Made by a program: the position numbers and the translations under genes. This document shows, piece after piece, positions 15,544 through 25,091 of a stretch of 64,000 nt of DNA; position 1 is the first letter of the stretch; each line of letters begins with the position of its first letter. The stretch is from Streptomyces sp. R21. GTDB lineage: Bacteria; Actinomycetota; Actinomycetes; Streptomycetales; Streptomycetaceae. Below the pieces are notes generated by a model. That model worked only from the letters and a program-made list of their open reading frames with translations. It did no database searches and was not told the DNA's origin. The stretch is taken from contig NZ_CP163435.1 of assembly GCF_041051975.1 (NCBI RefSeq), positions 4,588,001 through 4,652,000 on the forward strand. Direction: 5' to 3'.

Positions 15544-17637
15544 TCACTCCGCCTCGAACTCGCTCAGCAGCGCGTCCAGGGAATCGTCGGAGTCGCGGCC
15601 CGCCACGATCTGGCGGGCCATCTCGTGGAGGGTGAGCTGTTCGAGGAAGAGGGTGAGGGGGACGTCGAGGTCGAACTCGTCGCGGAGGGTGCCGACCAGG
15701 TGGACGGCGGTGAGGGAGTCTCCGCCGGCGGCGAAGTAGGTCATGTCCGGGTCGTGGGAGGGGTCCAGGCCGAGGGCCTCGGCGAGGAGGGCTCGGATGG
15801 AGTGCTCCAGATTGTCGCCGCCCAGCGACTCCGGTGCCTCCTCTGCGGCCGGGGACGCGGGCTCCTGTCGGCGTGTGTCCAGGGTCAGCGCGCCGAAGCT
15901 CTCGCCCTCGAAGGGGTACGTCGGGAGGGCGGTGCGGCGGCCCTGGCCGGGCCAAGGGAGGTGTTCGTCCCGCAGCCAGGCCTCGCCGAGAGTGCGGAGT
16001 TCGTCGGCGCCCGCCGGGGTGGACACCGCGCGGCCCTCGGCCAGTTCGGTCAGGCGGGTCGCCGCCTCCGCGTGGTCGGCGGCGAGGACGTAGGCGCGTA
16101 CGGGCTGCGGGGTGCGGCCGAAACGGAGGGTGTGGGCCGTGTCGGCGAGGGAGGGGGCGTCGGGGGCGCGCAGCGCGGTGGCGAGGCGGGCGGCGACAGT
16201 GCGGAGGGCCTCCTCCGTGTGGGCGGAGAGGAGGAGGATCTCCGGGCTCGTGGAGCGCGGGGCGGTCGGGCTCGGCGGGGCCTGTTCCAGGACCACGTGG
16301 ACGTTCGTGCCGCCGATGCCGACCGAACTGATGCCGGCCCGACGGGGGCCGCGCTCGGGCCGCGGCCACGGCCGGGCGCTGTCGACGACGTGGAACGGGG
16401 AGTCGTCGAGGGCGAGTTCGGGGTGGGGGCGGCCGGCGCCCGCGGTGGGTGCGAGCGTGGCGTGCTCCAGCATGAGGACGGTCTTGATGAACCCGGCGAC
16501 GCCCGCGGCCGCGTCCAGGTGGCCGATGTTCGCCTTCACCGAGCCGAGGCCGATGGCACCGGTGCCGAGCGCGCCCTTGAACGCGGCGGTCGCGGCGCTC
16601 GCCTCGATGCGGTCGCCGAGTTCGGTGGCCGTGCCGTGCGCCTCCACGTACTGGGCGTCGGCCGGTTCGAGGCCCGCCGCCGTCCAGGCCTCCACGATGG
16701 CGGCGGTCTGCTGGTCGACGCCGGGTGCGGTGAATCCGACGCGGGCGGCACCGTCGTTGGTGACGGCGCTGCCGCGGATGACGGCGCGGACCGGGTCGCC
16801 GTCGGCGAGCGCGTCGGAGAGCCGGCGCAGCACCACGACACCGACGCCGTTGCCGGGCACCGTGCCGCCCGACCGCTCGTCGAAGGGCCGGCAGCGGCCG
16901 TCGGGCGCGAAGATCCCGCCCTGGTAGTGGACGTATCCGCGCCTTCGTACGGTGTCCACGGCCACGCCCCCGGCCAGTGCCGTGTCGCAGTCGCCCATGA
17001 GCAGCGCCTGTACGGCCAGGTGCACCGCCGTGAGAGACGTGGAGCAGGCGGTCTGCACGTTCAGGCTCGGGCCGTCGAGGCCGAGGCGGTAGGAGACCCA
17101 GGGGGCGAGGAACTCGCGGTCGGTGAGGATGCGCACCTGGAGCGCGCCGATCTGCGCGGCCAGCTTCGGGTCGGTCTGGGCGGCGAGCATGTGCTCGGTG
17201 ACACCGCCGCCGACGTAGACGCCGGTGCGGGGCGGCGCGGCGAGCGGGTCGTGCCCGGCGTCCTCCAGGGCGGCCCACGCGGTCTGCAGGAGCAGCCGGT
17301 GCTGCGGGTCGAGGACGGCGGCCTCGGTGCGGTTGAAGCCGAAGAGGGCGGGGTCGAAGCGGTCTGCGTCCGCGAGGTACCCCTTGGAGGGGACGTAGTC
17401 GCGGCCGCCGATCTCGGCCGGATCGGCGCCGTCGGCGAGGAGTTCGTCGTCGGTGAAGTCGCTGATCGAGCAGACCCCGCCGACGAGGTTCTGCCAGTAC
17501 GTGTCGAGGTCGGGGGCGCCCGGGAAGCGGCCGCTCATGCCGATCACGGCGATCGCGGAGTCGAGGGTCCCGGAGTCGAGCGTCCCGGAGTCGAGGGCGT
17601 CGGTCGTGTTGTTCGCGGGGTTCACGGTCTCGGTCAT
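15544..17637 (-). CDS. AT-less polyketide synthase module KS-T
   Basis: A 697-aa type I PKS module that should condense a malonyl-type unit onto an upstream acyl or peptidyl chain. The ketosynthase (about 28-450) has all three catalytic residues: Cys in T-A-C-S-T-S near 190, His in E-A-H-G-T-A near 325 and His in N-I-G-H-L near 365. The usual KS-AT linker follows (S-A-H-T-E-E-A-L through H-T-L-R-F). Instead of an acyltransferase comes only the post-AT linker W-L-R-D-E-H-L-P-W then L-P-T-Y-P-F-E. A carrier domain follows near 620-690 with Y-F-A-A-G-G-D-S. The AT is therefore cleanly missing and must act in trans. The ATG overlaps the preceding NRPS stop by 4 bp, and this is the last gene of the operon. 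No thioesterase is attached. Confidence 0.9.
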   Translation of the reverse strand: MTETVNPANNTTDALDSGTLDSGTLDSAIAVIGMSGRFPGAPDLDTYWQNLVGGVCSISDFTDDELLADGADPAEIGGRDYVPSKGYLADADRFDPALFGFNRTEAAVLDPQHRLLLQTAWAALEDAGHDPLAAPPRTGVYVGGGVTEHMLAAQTDPKLAAQIGALQVRILTDREFLAPWVSYRLGLDGPSLNVQTACSTSLTAVHLAVQALLMGDCDTALAGGVAVDTVRRRGYVHYQGGIFAPDGRCRPFDERSGGTVPGNGVGVVVLRRLSDALADGDPVRAVIRGSAVTNDGAARVGFTAPGVDQQTAAIVEAWTAAGLEPADAQYVEAHGTATELGDRIEASAATAAFKGALGTGAIGLGSVKANIGHLDAAAGVAGFIKTVLMLEHATLAPTAGAGRPHPELALDDSPFHVVDSARPWPRPERGPRRAGISSVGIGGTNVHVVLEQAPPSPTAPRSTSPEILLLSAHTEEALRTVAARLATALRAPDAPSLADTAHTLRFGRTPQPVRAYVLAADHAEAATRLTELAEGRAVSTPAGADELRTLGEAWLRDEHLPWPGQGRRTALPTYPFEGESFGALTLDTRRQEPASPAAEEAPESLGGDNLEHSIRALLAEALGLDPSHDPDMTYFAAGGDSLTAVHLVGTLRDEFDLDVPLTLFLEQLTLHEMARQIVAGRDSDDSLDALLSEFEAE

Positions 17638-20600
17638 CGTGGGGTGCCTTTCCGGGAGCGGAGTCGTCGGGCGGCGGCGGTGCGCCGGGTGTGTCGTTCG
17701 GTGCCGTGTACGGCGGAGGTGCCGATGGGGCCTTCGGGCGGCGTGTCCTCGGTGGTGCGGGCCTGGTCGAGGCGGGCGGCGAGCGCCGCGACCGTGGGGT
17801 GGCGGAACAGGTCGATCAGCGAGATCCCGCCGTCCGCGCCGGCCTCGCGCAGGGCGACCAGCACGCGCAGCAGCCGGGTCGAATTGCCGCCCAGCTCGAA
17901 GAAGTTGTCGTGGGCGCCGACCCGGTCGACGGTGAGCACCCGCGCCCAGGCGTCCGCCACCAGCCGCTCGGTGGCGGTGCCGGCCTCGGTCCAGGTCGCG
18001 TCCGGGGTGCGCCGGGTGACGGTGGGCTCGGGCAGCCGGGAGCGGTCGATCTTGCCGTTGCTGCTGAGCGGCAGCGCGTCGAGGCGGACGAACACCTCCG
18101 GCACCATGAAGGCGGGCAGTCCCTCGGCGAGGTGGGCGCGCAGGACGGAGTCGTCGGGCGCGGCCCCGTCGCGACCGACGACGTAGGCGACGAGCCTCTG
18201 TTCACTCCCCGTGCCGCGGACGGCGGCCGCGGCGACCACGACGTCCGGGTGCCGGGCGAGCTGCGACTCGACCTCGCCGAGTTCCAGGCGCACCCCGCGC
18301 AGCTTGACCTGGAGGTCGCTGCGGCCGAGGTAGGTCAGCGCCCCGCGCGGGTCGATCCGGCCGAGGTCGCCGCTGCGGTACATCCGGGTACCGGGGGCGC
18401 CGTACGGGTCGGCGACGAACCGTTCGGCGGTCAGGCCGGGCTGCTCGATGTAGCCGCGGGCGAGTCCGGCGCCGGTGATGTAGATCTCGCCGGTGACGCC
18501 GACGGGGGACGGGCGCAGCAGCTCGTCCAGGACGTAGTAGCGGGCGCCGGCCACGGAGTTGCCGAGGACGACGGGGTCGCCGGGTTCGAGGTCGGCGGTG
18601 TGGGAGTAGACGGTGACCTCGCTCGGCCCGTAGGCGTTGACGATCCGCCGGCCGGGTTCGTGCAGCCGCTCGACGAGTTCGGGAGGGCAGGCCTCGCCGC
18701 CGACCGCGATGGTCCGCAGGTCGGGGAGCTGTCCGGTGACGTCGGGCAGCATCATCGCGGCGGACGGCGGCAGGAACACGTATGTGATCCGGGAGTCGCG
18801 CAGCCGGTGCAGCAGGGCCTCGCCGAGCCGCTCGTCCTCCAGCGGGACGTGCAGCTCGGCGCCCGCGACCCAGGGGAAGAACAGGTCGGACACGGCGACG
18901 TCGAAGCCGAACGCCACGAACTGGAGCACCCGGTCCTCGGCGGTCACCGGGAACGAGTGCCGGGCGCCCATCGTGAGGTTGACCAGCGCGCGGTGCTCGA
19001 CGGCCACGCCCTTGGGGCGGCCGGTGGAGCCGGAGGTGAACAGCACGTAGGCGAGGTCGCGGGCGCCGGGGGCCGGGCCCTGCGGGACCGGGGGCGCCTC
19101 CGCCGGGTCGGGCAGGTCGACACGCAGACAGGGCACGCCGAGTTCCAGGCCCCTGGCCGCGGTGGCCTCGGAGGTGAGCAGCAGGCCGGTGCCCGAGCAG
19201 TCGGCCATGTAGCGCAGCCGGTCGTGCGGGTGTGCCTGGTCGAGGGGGACGTAGGCGCCGCCCGCGCGCAGCACCGCGAGGGCGGCGATGCCCTGGTCCG
19301 CGGAGCGGGGCAGCAGCAGTCCGACGCGGAAGCCGGGTCCCACGCCCGCGGCGCGCAGCCGGGCGGCCAACTCATCGGCGCGGGCGAGCAGTTCGCGGTA
19401 GCTGAGGTGTACGTCGCCGCACACCAGGGCCGTGGCGTCGGGGCGGGCGGCGGCCACGTCGGCGATCAGGTCGGGCACCAGGCGGTCGGGGGCGGCGGCC
19501 TCGGCGAGGCGGTCGGTCTGCGCGATCAGCAGCAGCCGCTCGTCCTCGGCCACCGCCTCGACGGCGGACAGCGGGGCGTCCGGGTCGTCGAGCACGCCGT
19601 CCAGGAGGGTGGCGAAGGTGCGCGTCCAGCGCCGTACGGTCGCCGCGTCGAAGAGGTCGCTGCGGTAGATGAACTGGGCGGCCAGGTCCTCGCCCCACCG
19701 CTCCATGTGCAGGTGGAAGTCGAACTTGGCGGTGTCCAGGGTGAGTTCGAGCCGCTCGGTGTCGGTGCCGGTGAGGTCCAGAGTGAGCGCGGTGTCGTCG
19801 TCGTAGGCGAACACGACCTGGACGACCGGGTCGTGGCCCATCTCGCGGTCCGGGGCGAGCGCGTCGACGACCGCCTCGAAGGGTGCGTCCTGGTAGGGAG
19901 CGGCGGCGGCCAGGGCGGCGCGGATCCGGCCGGTCAGCTCGCGGAGCGAGGGGTCACCGCTCAAGTCGACGCGCAGGGCGAGGGTGTTGGCGAGCATGCC
20001 GACGGTCTGCTGCAGTTCGGGGCGCTCGCGGCCGGACACGGGGTAGCCGACGACGAGGTCGTCGCGGCCGGTGAGGCGGGCCAGGAAGGCGGCGTAGACG
20101 GCGAACAGCGCCATGAAGGGCGTCGCTCCGCAGGCGCCGGCCGTCTCGGCGAGGCGGGCCCGGGTGGCCGCCGTCAGCAGGAACCGCTCACTGCCGCCGG
20201 CCGCCGAGGGCACGCCGGACCGCGGCCGGTCCGTCGGCAGCTCCACGGTGGCGGGAGCGCCGCGCAGCCGTCCCGCCCAGTGCGCGACCGCCGGGCCGTA
20301 CGCCCCCTCGGCGAGCCGCTCGCGCTGCCAGACGGCGAAGTCCGGGAACTGCAGGGGCGGTTCGTGTGCGCTGGGGATGCCCGCCGTCTCCTCGCGGTAG
20401 GCGGCGCCGAGGTCGTCCAGCATCACGCCAAGCGACCAGCCGTCGCAGACCAGGTGGTGGGCGACGAGCAGGACGCGGTGGGTGCCGTCGGCGACGGCGT
20501 ACACGGTGCTGCGGAGCAGGGGTCCGGTCGCGGGGTCGAAGGCGTGGGCCGCCTCGGCACGCATCCGCGCGTCCACCACGTCGAGGGGCACGTCCCGCTC

Positions 20601-20930
20601 GACGGTGAGCGCGGCCCGGTCGGTGGCCCGGACCAGCTGGGTCTGGGTGCCGTCCGGGGCGGTGCGGAAGACGGTGCGCAGTGACTCGTGGCGGGCGACG
20701 AGCGTGTCCAGGGCGCGGGCGAACGCGGGCAGGTCGAAGGGTCCGCGTACGGCGAAGGCGGCGGGCACGTTGTACTGGGCGGTGCCCGGGTTCAGCTGGT
20801 CGAGGACGAGCAGCCGGCTCTGGGAGTCGGAGACGGGGAACTCGTATTCGTCACTGCCTTCGACAGTGTTCCCGTACGCCGGATCCGGGCCTACGTCCGG
20901 TTCGATGAGGTCAAGGGTCTCGGTGGTCAT
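17634..20930 (-). CDS. NRPS module C-A-T
   Basis: One complete extension module of 1098 aa. The condensation domain (about 30-465) has H-H-L-V-C-D-G-W-S near 157. Adenylation (about 485-985) shows Y-V-L-F-T-S-G-S-T-G, F-G-F-D-V-A-V-S, N-A-Y-G-P-S-E-V-T and Y-R-S-G-D-L. The carrier (about 1005-1085) has N-F-F-E-L-G-G-N-S. Reading specificity positions against GrsA PheA gives D-V-S-F-A-G-A-V-Y-K, which I cannot assign to a substrate. The condensation domain is of the ordinary type (S-D-S-Q-S-R-L-L-V-L). The gene abuts the TE-bearing NRPS gene (3-bp gap) and overlaps the KS-T gene, so it probably feeds or receives from the KS-T module. Confidence 0.9.
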   Translation of the reverse strand: MTTETLDLIEPDVGPDPAYGNTVEGSDEYEFPVSDSQSRLLVLDQLNPGTAQYNVPAAFAVRGPFDLPAFARALDTLVARHESLRTVFRTAPDGTQTQLVRATDRAALTVERDVPLDVVDARMRAEAAHAFDPATGPLLRSTVYAVADGTHRVLLVAHHLVCDGWSLGVMLDDLGAAYREETAGIPSAHEPPLQFPDFAVWQRERLAEGAYGPAVAHWAGRLRGAPATVELPTDRPRSGVPSAAGGSERFLLTAATRARLAETAGACGATPFMALFAVYAAFLARLTGRDDLVVGYPVSGRERPELQQTVGMLANTLALRVDLSGDPSLRELTGRIRAALAAAAPYQDAPFEAVVDALAPDREMGHDPVVQVVFAYDDDTALTLDLTGTDTERLELTLDTAKFDFHLHMERWGEDLAAQFIYRSDLFDAATVRRWTRTFATLLDGVLDDPDAPLSAVEAVAEDERLLLIAQTDRLAEAAAPDRLVPDLIADVAAARPDATALVCGDVHLSYRELLARADELAARLRAAGVGPGFRVGLLLPRSADQGIAALAVLRAGGAYVPLDQAHPHDRLRYMADCSGTGLLLTSEATAARGLELGVPCLRVDLPDPAEAPPVPQGPAPGARDLAYVLFTSGSTGRPKGVAVEHRALVNLTMGARHSFPVTAEDRVLQFVAFGFDVAVSDLFFPWVAGAELHVPLEDERLGEALLHRLRDSRITYVFLPPSAAMMLPDVTGQLPDLRTIAVGGEACPPELVERLHEPGRRIVNAYGPSEVTVYSHTADLEPGDPVVLGNSVAGARYYVLDELLRPSPVGVTGEIYITGAGLARGYIEQPGLTAERFVADPYGAPGTRMYRSGDLGRIDPRGALTYLGRSDLQVKLRGVRLELGEVESQLARHPDVVVAAAAVRGTGSEQRLVAYVVGRDGAAPDDSVLRAHLAEGLPAFMVPEVFVRLDALPLSSNGKIDRSRLPEPTVTRRTPDATWTEAGTATERLVADAWARVLTVDRVGAHDNFFELGGNSTRLLRVLVALREAGADGGISLIDLFRHPTVAALAARLDQARTTEDTPPEGPIGTSAVHGTERHTRRTAAARRLRSRKGTPR

Positions 20931-20933
20931 CGG

Positions 20934-23900
20934 TCAGTCCCCCTGGAGGGCGGTTTCGAGGACGGCGGCGATCAGGGCCGCGGGGTCCGGTCGGAGTACG
21001 TCGCTGTGGGTACAGGCCAGTTCGTGCGTGTCGACGCCGGCGGTGCACTGCCGCCAGGCCTCGGTCAGCTCCTCGGTGCTGGGCCACGGGTCGTGCGTCG
21101 CGGAGAAGAGGACCAGCCGGCCGTCGTACGGCGACGGGCGCCAGCTGCGCGAGAGGTGGATGTGGTGGGTACCGGCGTCGGCCATGGCGTGCAGGAGCCG
21201 GTCGCCGAAGGCGGCGAGGGGGCTGCCTGCGGCGCGGACGGCTGCGAACGCTTCCGCGCGGGTGGAGGGCGGCCCCGCTGACGGCTCCGACGACTGCCCC
21301 GCGCCCTTCGGCACATGGCTGTTCAGCAGGATCCGCAGGACTTCGCGTTCGACCACGTCCGCCGGGAGCCGGGATGTGCCGGGCGGGCGGGGCATGGAGT
21401 CCAGGACCGCCAACAGCCGTACCTCCTGCCCCGCGCGCCGCAGGCGTACGGCGATCTCGTGCGCGACCGGGCCGCCGAAGGACTGGCCGACCAGCACGTA
21501 CGGGCCGCCCGGCCGCACCGCGCGGATGCGCTCGGTGTACGCGTCCGCCAGCGCCCCGACGCTGTCCGGCAGCGCCTTGGCGCCCTCGGTCAGCGCCTGG
21601 CTCTGGAGCACGTGCAGCGGCCGGTCGGGGTGGAGGTGCGGCAGCAGCCCGGCGAAGGACCAGCCGAGGCCGAGCCCGGGGTGCACGCCGAAGACCGGGA
21701 TGCGGTCACCCTCCGCGCGGAGGGTGAGGAGGGGGGCGAGCGAGGCCATGGGGTCGGCGGACGGGGCTCCGGTACTGCCGGGTCCCTGGCCCTTCAGCCG
21801 GGTGGCGAGGCCCGCCGGGGTCGGCGCCGCGAACAGCGTGGCCAGCGGCACCGGCACGCCGAGCGCGCTCTGCGCCTTCGACGCCAGCCGCAGTGCGGTC
21901 AGGGAATGGCCTCCGGCCGCGAAGAAGTCGGTGTCCGGGTCCACCGCGGGTACGCCGAGCACTTCGGCGAACAGCGCACACAGCTCACGCTCGGTGGCGC
22001 TCCCCGGTGCACGGGTGGCGGCGGGGTGGGCGAGGGCGACCGGCTCGGGCAGCGCGGCCCGGTCGGTCTTGCCGTGCCGGGTGAGCGGTATGCGGTCGAT
22101 GCGGGCCCAGACGGAGGGGATGAGGTGGGAGGGGAGGCGGGCGGAGGCGAACTCCCTTACGCGGGCGAGGGTTTGGGGCCAGGGGTCGCTGGAGGGGTCG
22201 GCTGAGGGAGCGGAGGAAGGGTCGTCGGAGGGGTTGTCGAGGCCAGCGGGCTTCTCCGGATCCGAGGGCCCCTCCAGGTCTGAGGGCTGCTCCGGGCCGG
22301 AAGGCTTCCCCAGGTCGGAAGGCTCCTCCAGGTCGGAAGGCTCCTCCAAGCCAGACGGCTCCTCCAAGCCAGACGGCTTCCCCAGGCCAGACGGCTCCTC
22401 CAGATCCGAGGACTTCTCCAGGCCCCCCGGCTCCTCCAGTACCAGCCACGCCGCCAGGCGTTTGCCGCCCGTGGCGTCCAGGCGCGGGGCTACGACGGCG
22501 CGGCGGACGCCGGGGCAGTCGGCGAGGGCGGATTCGACCTCGGCGGGTTCGATGCGGAAGCCGCGGACCTTGAACTGGTCGTCGGCGCGGCCGGCGAAGG
22601 CCAGGGTGCCGTCCGGTGCCCAGCGGGCCAGGTCACCGGTGCGGTACATCCGGGTGCCGGGCGCCCCGTACGGGTCGGCGACGAACCGCTCGGCACTCAC
22701 GCCGGGCCGCCCTAGGTAGCCGTGCGCGAGGCCGGTGCCCGCGAGATACAGCTCCCCCGTGCCGCCCACGGGCACCGGACGCAGCCCGCTGTCGAGGACG
22801 TAGGCGCGGGTGTTGTCCAGCGGGCGTCCGACGGGCACGGCGCCCGAGCCGTCCGCGGCGGTGTGGGCGGTGGCGAACACGGTCGCCTCGGTGGGGCCGT
22901 AGCCGTTGACGACGGTCGTGCCCGGGCAGTGCTGCCGGATCCGGGCCACGGTCTCGGGCGCGAGGACGTCGCCCCCGGCCCACACCTCGCGCAGCCCGGC
23001 CGGTGCGTCGGGCGCGATCTCGGCGACGGTGCGCAGGAGTTCGGGGGTGAGGAGCAGCGCGGTGATCCGCCGCTCGGGGATCACCCGCCGCAGGAGTGCG
23101 GGGGTGACCGGCCCCGGCGGCGCGACGACCACGGTGCCGCCGTTCAGCAGCGGGACCCACACCTCGTACGTCGCAGAGTCGAAGGTGTACGGGGCGTGCA
23201 GCAGCACCCGCCGATGGGCGCCGCCCCGGAAGCGGGCGTCGGCGGCGAGTTCGACGAGGGCCCGCTGCGGGACGACGACGCCCTTGGGCTCGCCGGTCGA
23301 GCCGGAGGTGTAGAGGACGCACGCGGGCGACTCGGGGTGGGCAGGAGGGAGCTGGCCTTCCGGGACGCCCCTGGGAGTGTCGGCTACGTCCAACAGCCTT
23401 ATGTTCTCGGGTAGTTGGACCGTGTTCCCGGCATGCGTCAGGGCCAGCCCGACCCCCGCCTCCCCCGCCGTGCGGGCCAGGCGTGCGGCCGGTTGGGCGG
23501 GGTCCAGCGGGAGCCAGCAGGCACCTGCCTTGAGCACCGCCAGCTGGGCGACGACCACGGACGGGGAGCGGGGCAGGAGCAGGGCCACCGTGTCGCCGGG
23601 GGCCGTGCCCGCCTGGACCAGCCGGGCGGCGAGCGCGTCGGATGCGGCGTCCAGGCCGGCGTAGGTCAGGGTTCCGCCGTCCCCTTCGACGGCGGCGGCA
23701 TCCGGCGTACGGGCGGCCTGGGCGGTGAACCGGCCGGTGACGGTGGCCGGTTCGGCGACGGGCCGGACCGGTCCGGCGGCGAGATCGAGCAGCCGCAGAT
23801 GTTCGCCGGGTGGCAGGACATCGATCTCGTCGGCCAACCGGTCGCAGTCGGCGGCCAGTTGTTCAAGGGCGCGGGCCATGCGGTCGGTGACGGCGGACGC

Positions 23901-25091
23901 GGAGGGGCCCCGGCGGCAGCCGACCGACAGCATCATCCGCTCACCGGCGACGACGGCGAGGGTGACGGGGTAGTGGGTCGCGTCCGTGACCCGGACCAGG
24001 TGCACCTCGTCCGGGCCGGTGTCGTCCCCGGCGCGCTGCGGGAAGTTCTCGAAGGCGAGGATCGAGTCGAACAGCTCCCCGACGCCCACCGCACGCTGCA
24101 CCTGGGCGAGGCGCGCGTGATGGTGCGCGACGAGGCCGGACTGCTCGCCCTGGAGGCGGACCAGCAGCTCCCCCGCGGTCTCGCCGGCCCGCAGCCGTAC
24201 GCGGACCGGCAGTGTGTTGACGAACAGCCCGATCATGCTCTCCACGCCGGGCAGATCGTGCGGGCGGCCGGACACCACCGCGCCGAACACCAGGTCACGG
24301 GAGCCGGTCATCCGGGCCAGCACCAGTGACCAGGCCGTCTGCACCAGGGTGTTGAGCGTGACGCCCACGTCGGCCGCCCGTTTGGTGAGCGCCGCGGTCA
24401 GGTCGGCGGACAGCCACACCTGGGCGTGATCGAAGGCGTCCGCCCGGTCGTCCCTCTCGTGCGGCGCGAGCAGTGCGGGTTTCTCCAGGCCCTCCAGCGC
24501 CTCCGCCCACGCGGTCTCCGCCTTGGCCTGCCCCTCCTGGCCCTGCCGGCTCAGCCACGCCAGGTAGTCGCGGTAGGGCGCGGCGGGCGGTAGGGCGCGG
24601 CCCGCGATCAGGGCGGCGAGGTCCTCCTCCAGGACGGGCATCGACCAGCCGTCGAGCAGGATGTGGTGGAAGGAGAGAAGGAGTTCGGCGCCGGTGTCGT
24701 GGCGGGCGAACACCGCGCGGACCAGCGGCGGCCGGGCCGGGTCGAAGCGCCGGGCCGCGTCCGCGCGCAGCAGCTGCTCGGTCCTGGTGGCCGCCTCGGC
24801 GGGGGTGAGCCCCGTCAAATCGGCCTCCCGCCAAGGGACTTTGACCGCGCGCGGAACGATCTGCACGGGCCGGTCGAGCCGTTCGTGCCGGAAGCAGGCG
24901 CGCAGGTTGGGGTGGCGTCGCAGCAGCTGGGTCACCGCGGTGCGCACCGTCGCCGACTCGATGCCGGGGCCGAGCCGGAAACGGGCCTGGACCAGGTACG
25001 GGTCGGGTCCGGACGTGTCCTTCAGGGTGTGGAACAGCAGTCCTTCCTGCGCCGGGGACAGCGGCAGGACGTCCGCGACGGGCCCGCTCAT
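20934..25091 (-). CDS. NRPS module C-A-T-TE with repeat insertion in the A domain
   Basis: Terminating module of 1385 aa. The condensation domain begins L-P-L-S-P-A-Q-E-G-L-L-F-H-T-L, the form typical of DCL domains that accept a D-residue, matching the epimerase that ends the preceding protein. H-H-I-L-L-D-G-W-S lies near 147. Adenylation spans about 460-1010 with N-G-Y-G-P-T-E-A-T; the code reads D-S-Y-L-W-G-G-V-F-K, substrate unknown. Its C-terminal subdomain is split at residues 885-956 by twelve LEEPSG-like hexapeptides, after which L-P-S-H-L-I-P and H-G-K-T-D-R resume. The carrier has F-F-A-A-G-G-H-S near 1065. The thioesterase (about 1130-1385) has G-Q-S-F-G-G and a late His in C-T-H-S-D-V. 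ATG at 25091 overlaps the previous stop by 4 bp. Confidence 0.9.
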   Translation of the reverse strand: MSGPVADVLPLSPAQEGLLFHTLKDTSGPDPYLVQARFRLGPGIESATVRTAVTQLLRRHPNLRACFRHERLDRPVQIVPRAVKVPWREADLTGLTPAEAATRTEQLLRADAARRFDPARPPLVRAVFARHDTGAELLLSFHHILLDGWSMPVLEEDLAALIAGRALPPAAPYRDYLAWLSRQGQEGQAKAETAWAEALEGLEKPALLAPHERDDRADAFDHAQVWLSADLTAALTKRAADVGVTLNTLVQTAWSLVLARMTGSRDLVFGAVVSGRPHDLPGVESMIGLFVNTLPVRVRLRAGETAGELLVRLQGEQSGLVAHHHARLAQVQRAVGVGELFDSILAFENFPQRAGDDTGPDEVHLVRVTDATHYPVTLAVVAGERMMLSVGCRRGPSASAVTDRMARALEQLAADCDRLADEIDVLPPGEHLRLLDLAAGPVRPVAEPATVTGRFTAQAARTPDAAAVEGDGGTLTYAGLDAASDALAARLVQAGTAPGDTVALLLPRSPSVVVAQLAVLKAGACWLPLDPAQPAARLARTAGEAGVGLALTHAGNTVQLPENIRLLDVADTPRGVPEGQLPPAHPESPACVLYTSGSTGEPKGVVVPQRALVELAADARFRGGAHRRVLLHAPYTFDSATYEVWVPLLNGGTVVVAPPGPVTPALLRRVIPERRITALLLTPELLRTVAEIAPDAPAGLREVWAGGDVLAPETVARIRQHCPGTTVVNGYGPTEATVFATAHTAADGSGAVPVGRPLDNTRAYVLDSGLRPVPVGGTGELYLAGTGLAHGYLGRPGVSAERFVADPYGAPGTRMYRTGDLARWAPDGTLAFAGRADDQFKVRGFRIEPAEVESALADCPGVRRAVVAPRLDATGGKRLAAWLVLEEPGGLEKSSDLEEPSGLGKPSGLEEPSGLEEPSDLEEPSDLGKPSGPEQPSDLEGPSDPEKPAGLDNPSDDPSSAPSADPSSDPWPQTLARVREFASARLPSHLIPSVWARIDRIPLTRHGKTDRAALPEPVALAHPAATRAPGSATERELCALFAEVLGVPAVDPDTDFFAAGGHSLTALRLASKAQSALGVPVPLATLFAAPTPAGLATRLKGQGPGSTGAPSADPMASLAPLLTLRAEGDRIPVFGVHPGLGLGWSFAGLLPHLHPDRPLHVLQSQALTEGAKALPDSVGALADAYTERIRAVRPGGPYVLVGQSFGGPVAHEIAVRLRRAGQEVRLLAVLDSMPRPPGTSRLPADVVEREVLRILLNSHVPKGAGQSSEPSAGPPSTRAEAFAAVRAAGSPLAAFGDRLLHAMADAGTHHIHLSRSWRPSPYDGRLVLFSATHDPWPSTEELTEAWRQCTAGVDTHELACTHSDVLRPDPAALIAAVLETALQGD
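22224..22439 (-). repeat. Twelve 18-bp units coding for LEEPSG-like hexapeptides
   Basis: Twelve degenerate 18-bp units encode, in order, LEEPGG, LEKSSD, LEEPSG, LGKPSG, LEEPSG, LEEPSD, LEEPSD, LGKPSG, PEQPSD, LEGPSD, PEKPAG and LDNPSD. Unit length preserves the reading frame. The block interrupts the adenylation domain between its A8 and A9 motifs, where family members have a short loop. A Ser/Asp/Pro tail (D-D-P-S-S-A-P-S-A-D-P-S-S-D) extends it. Confidence 0.85.
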
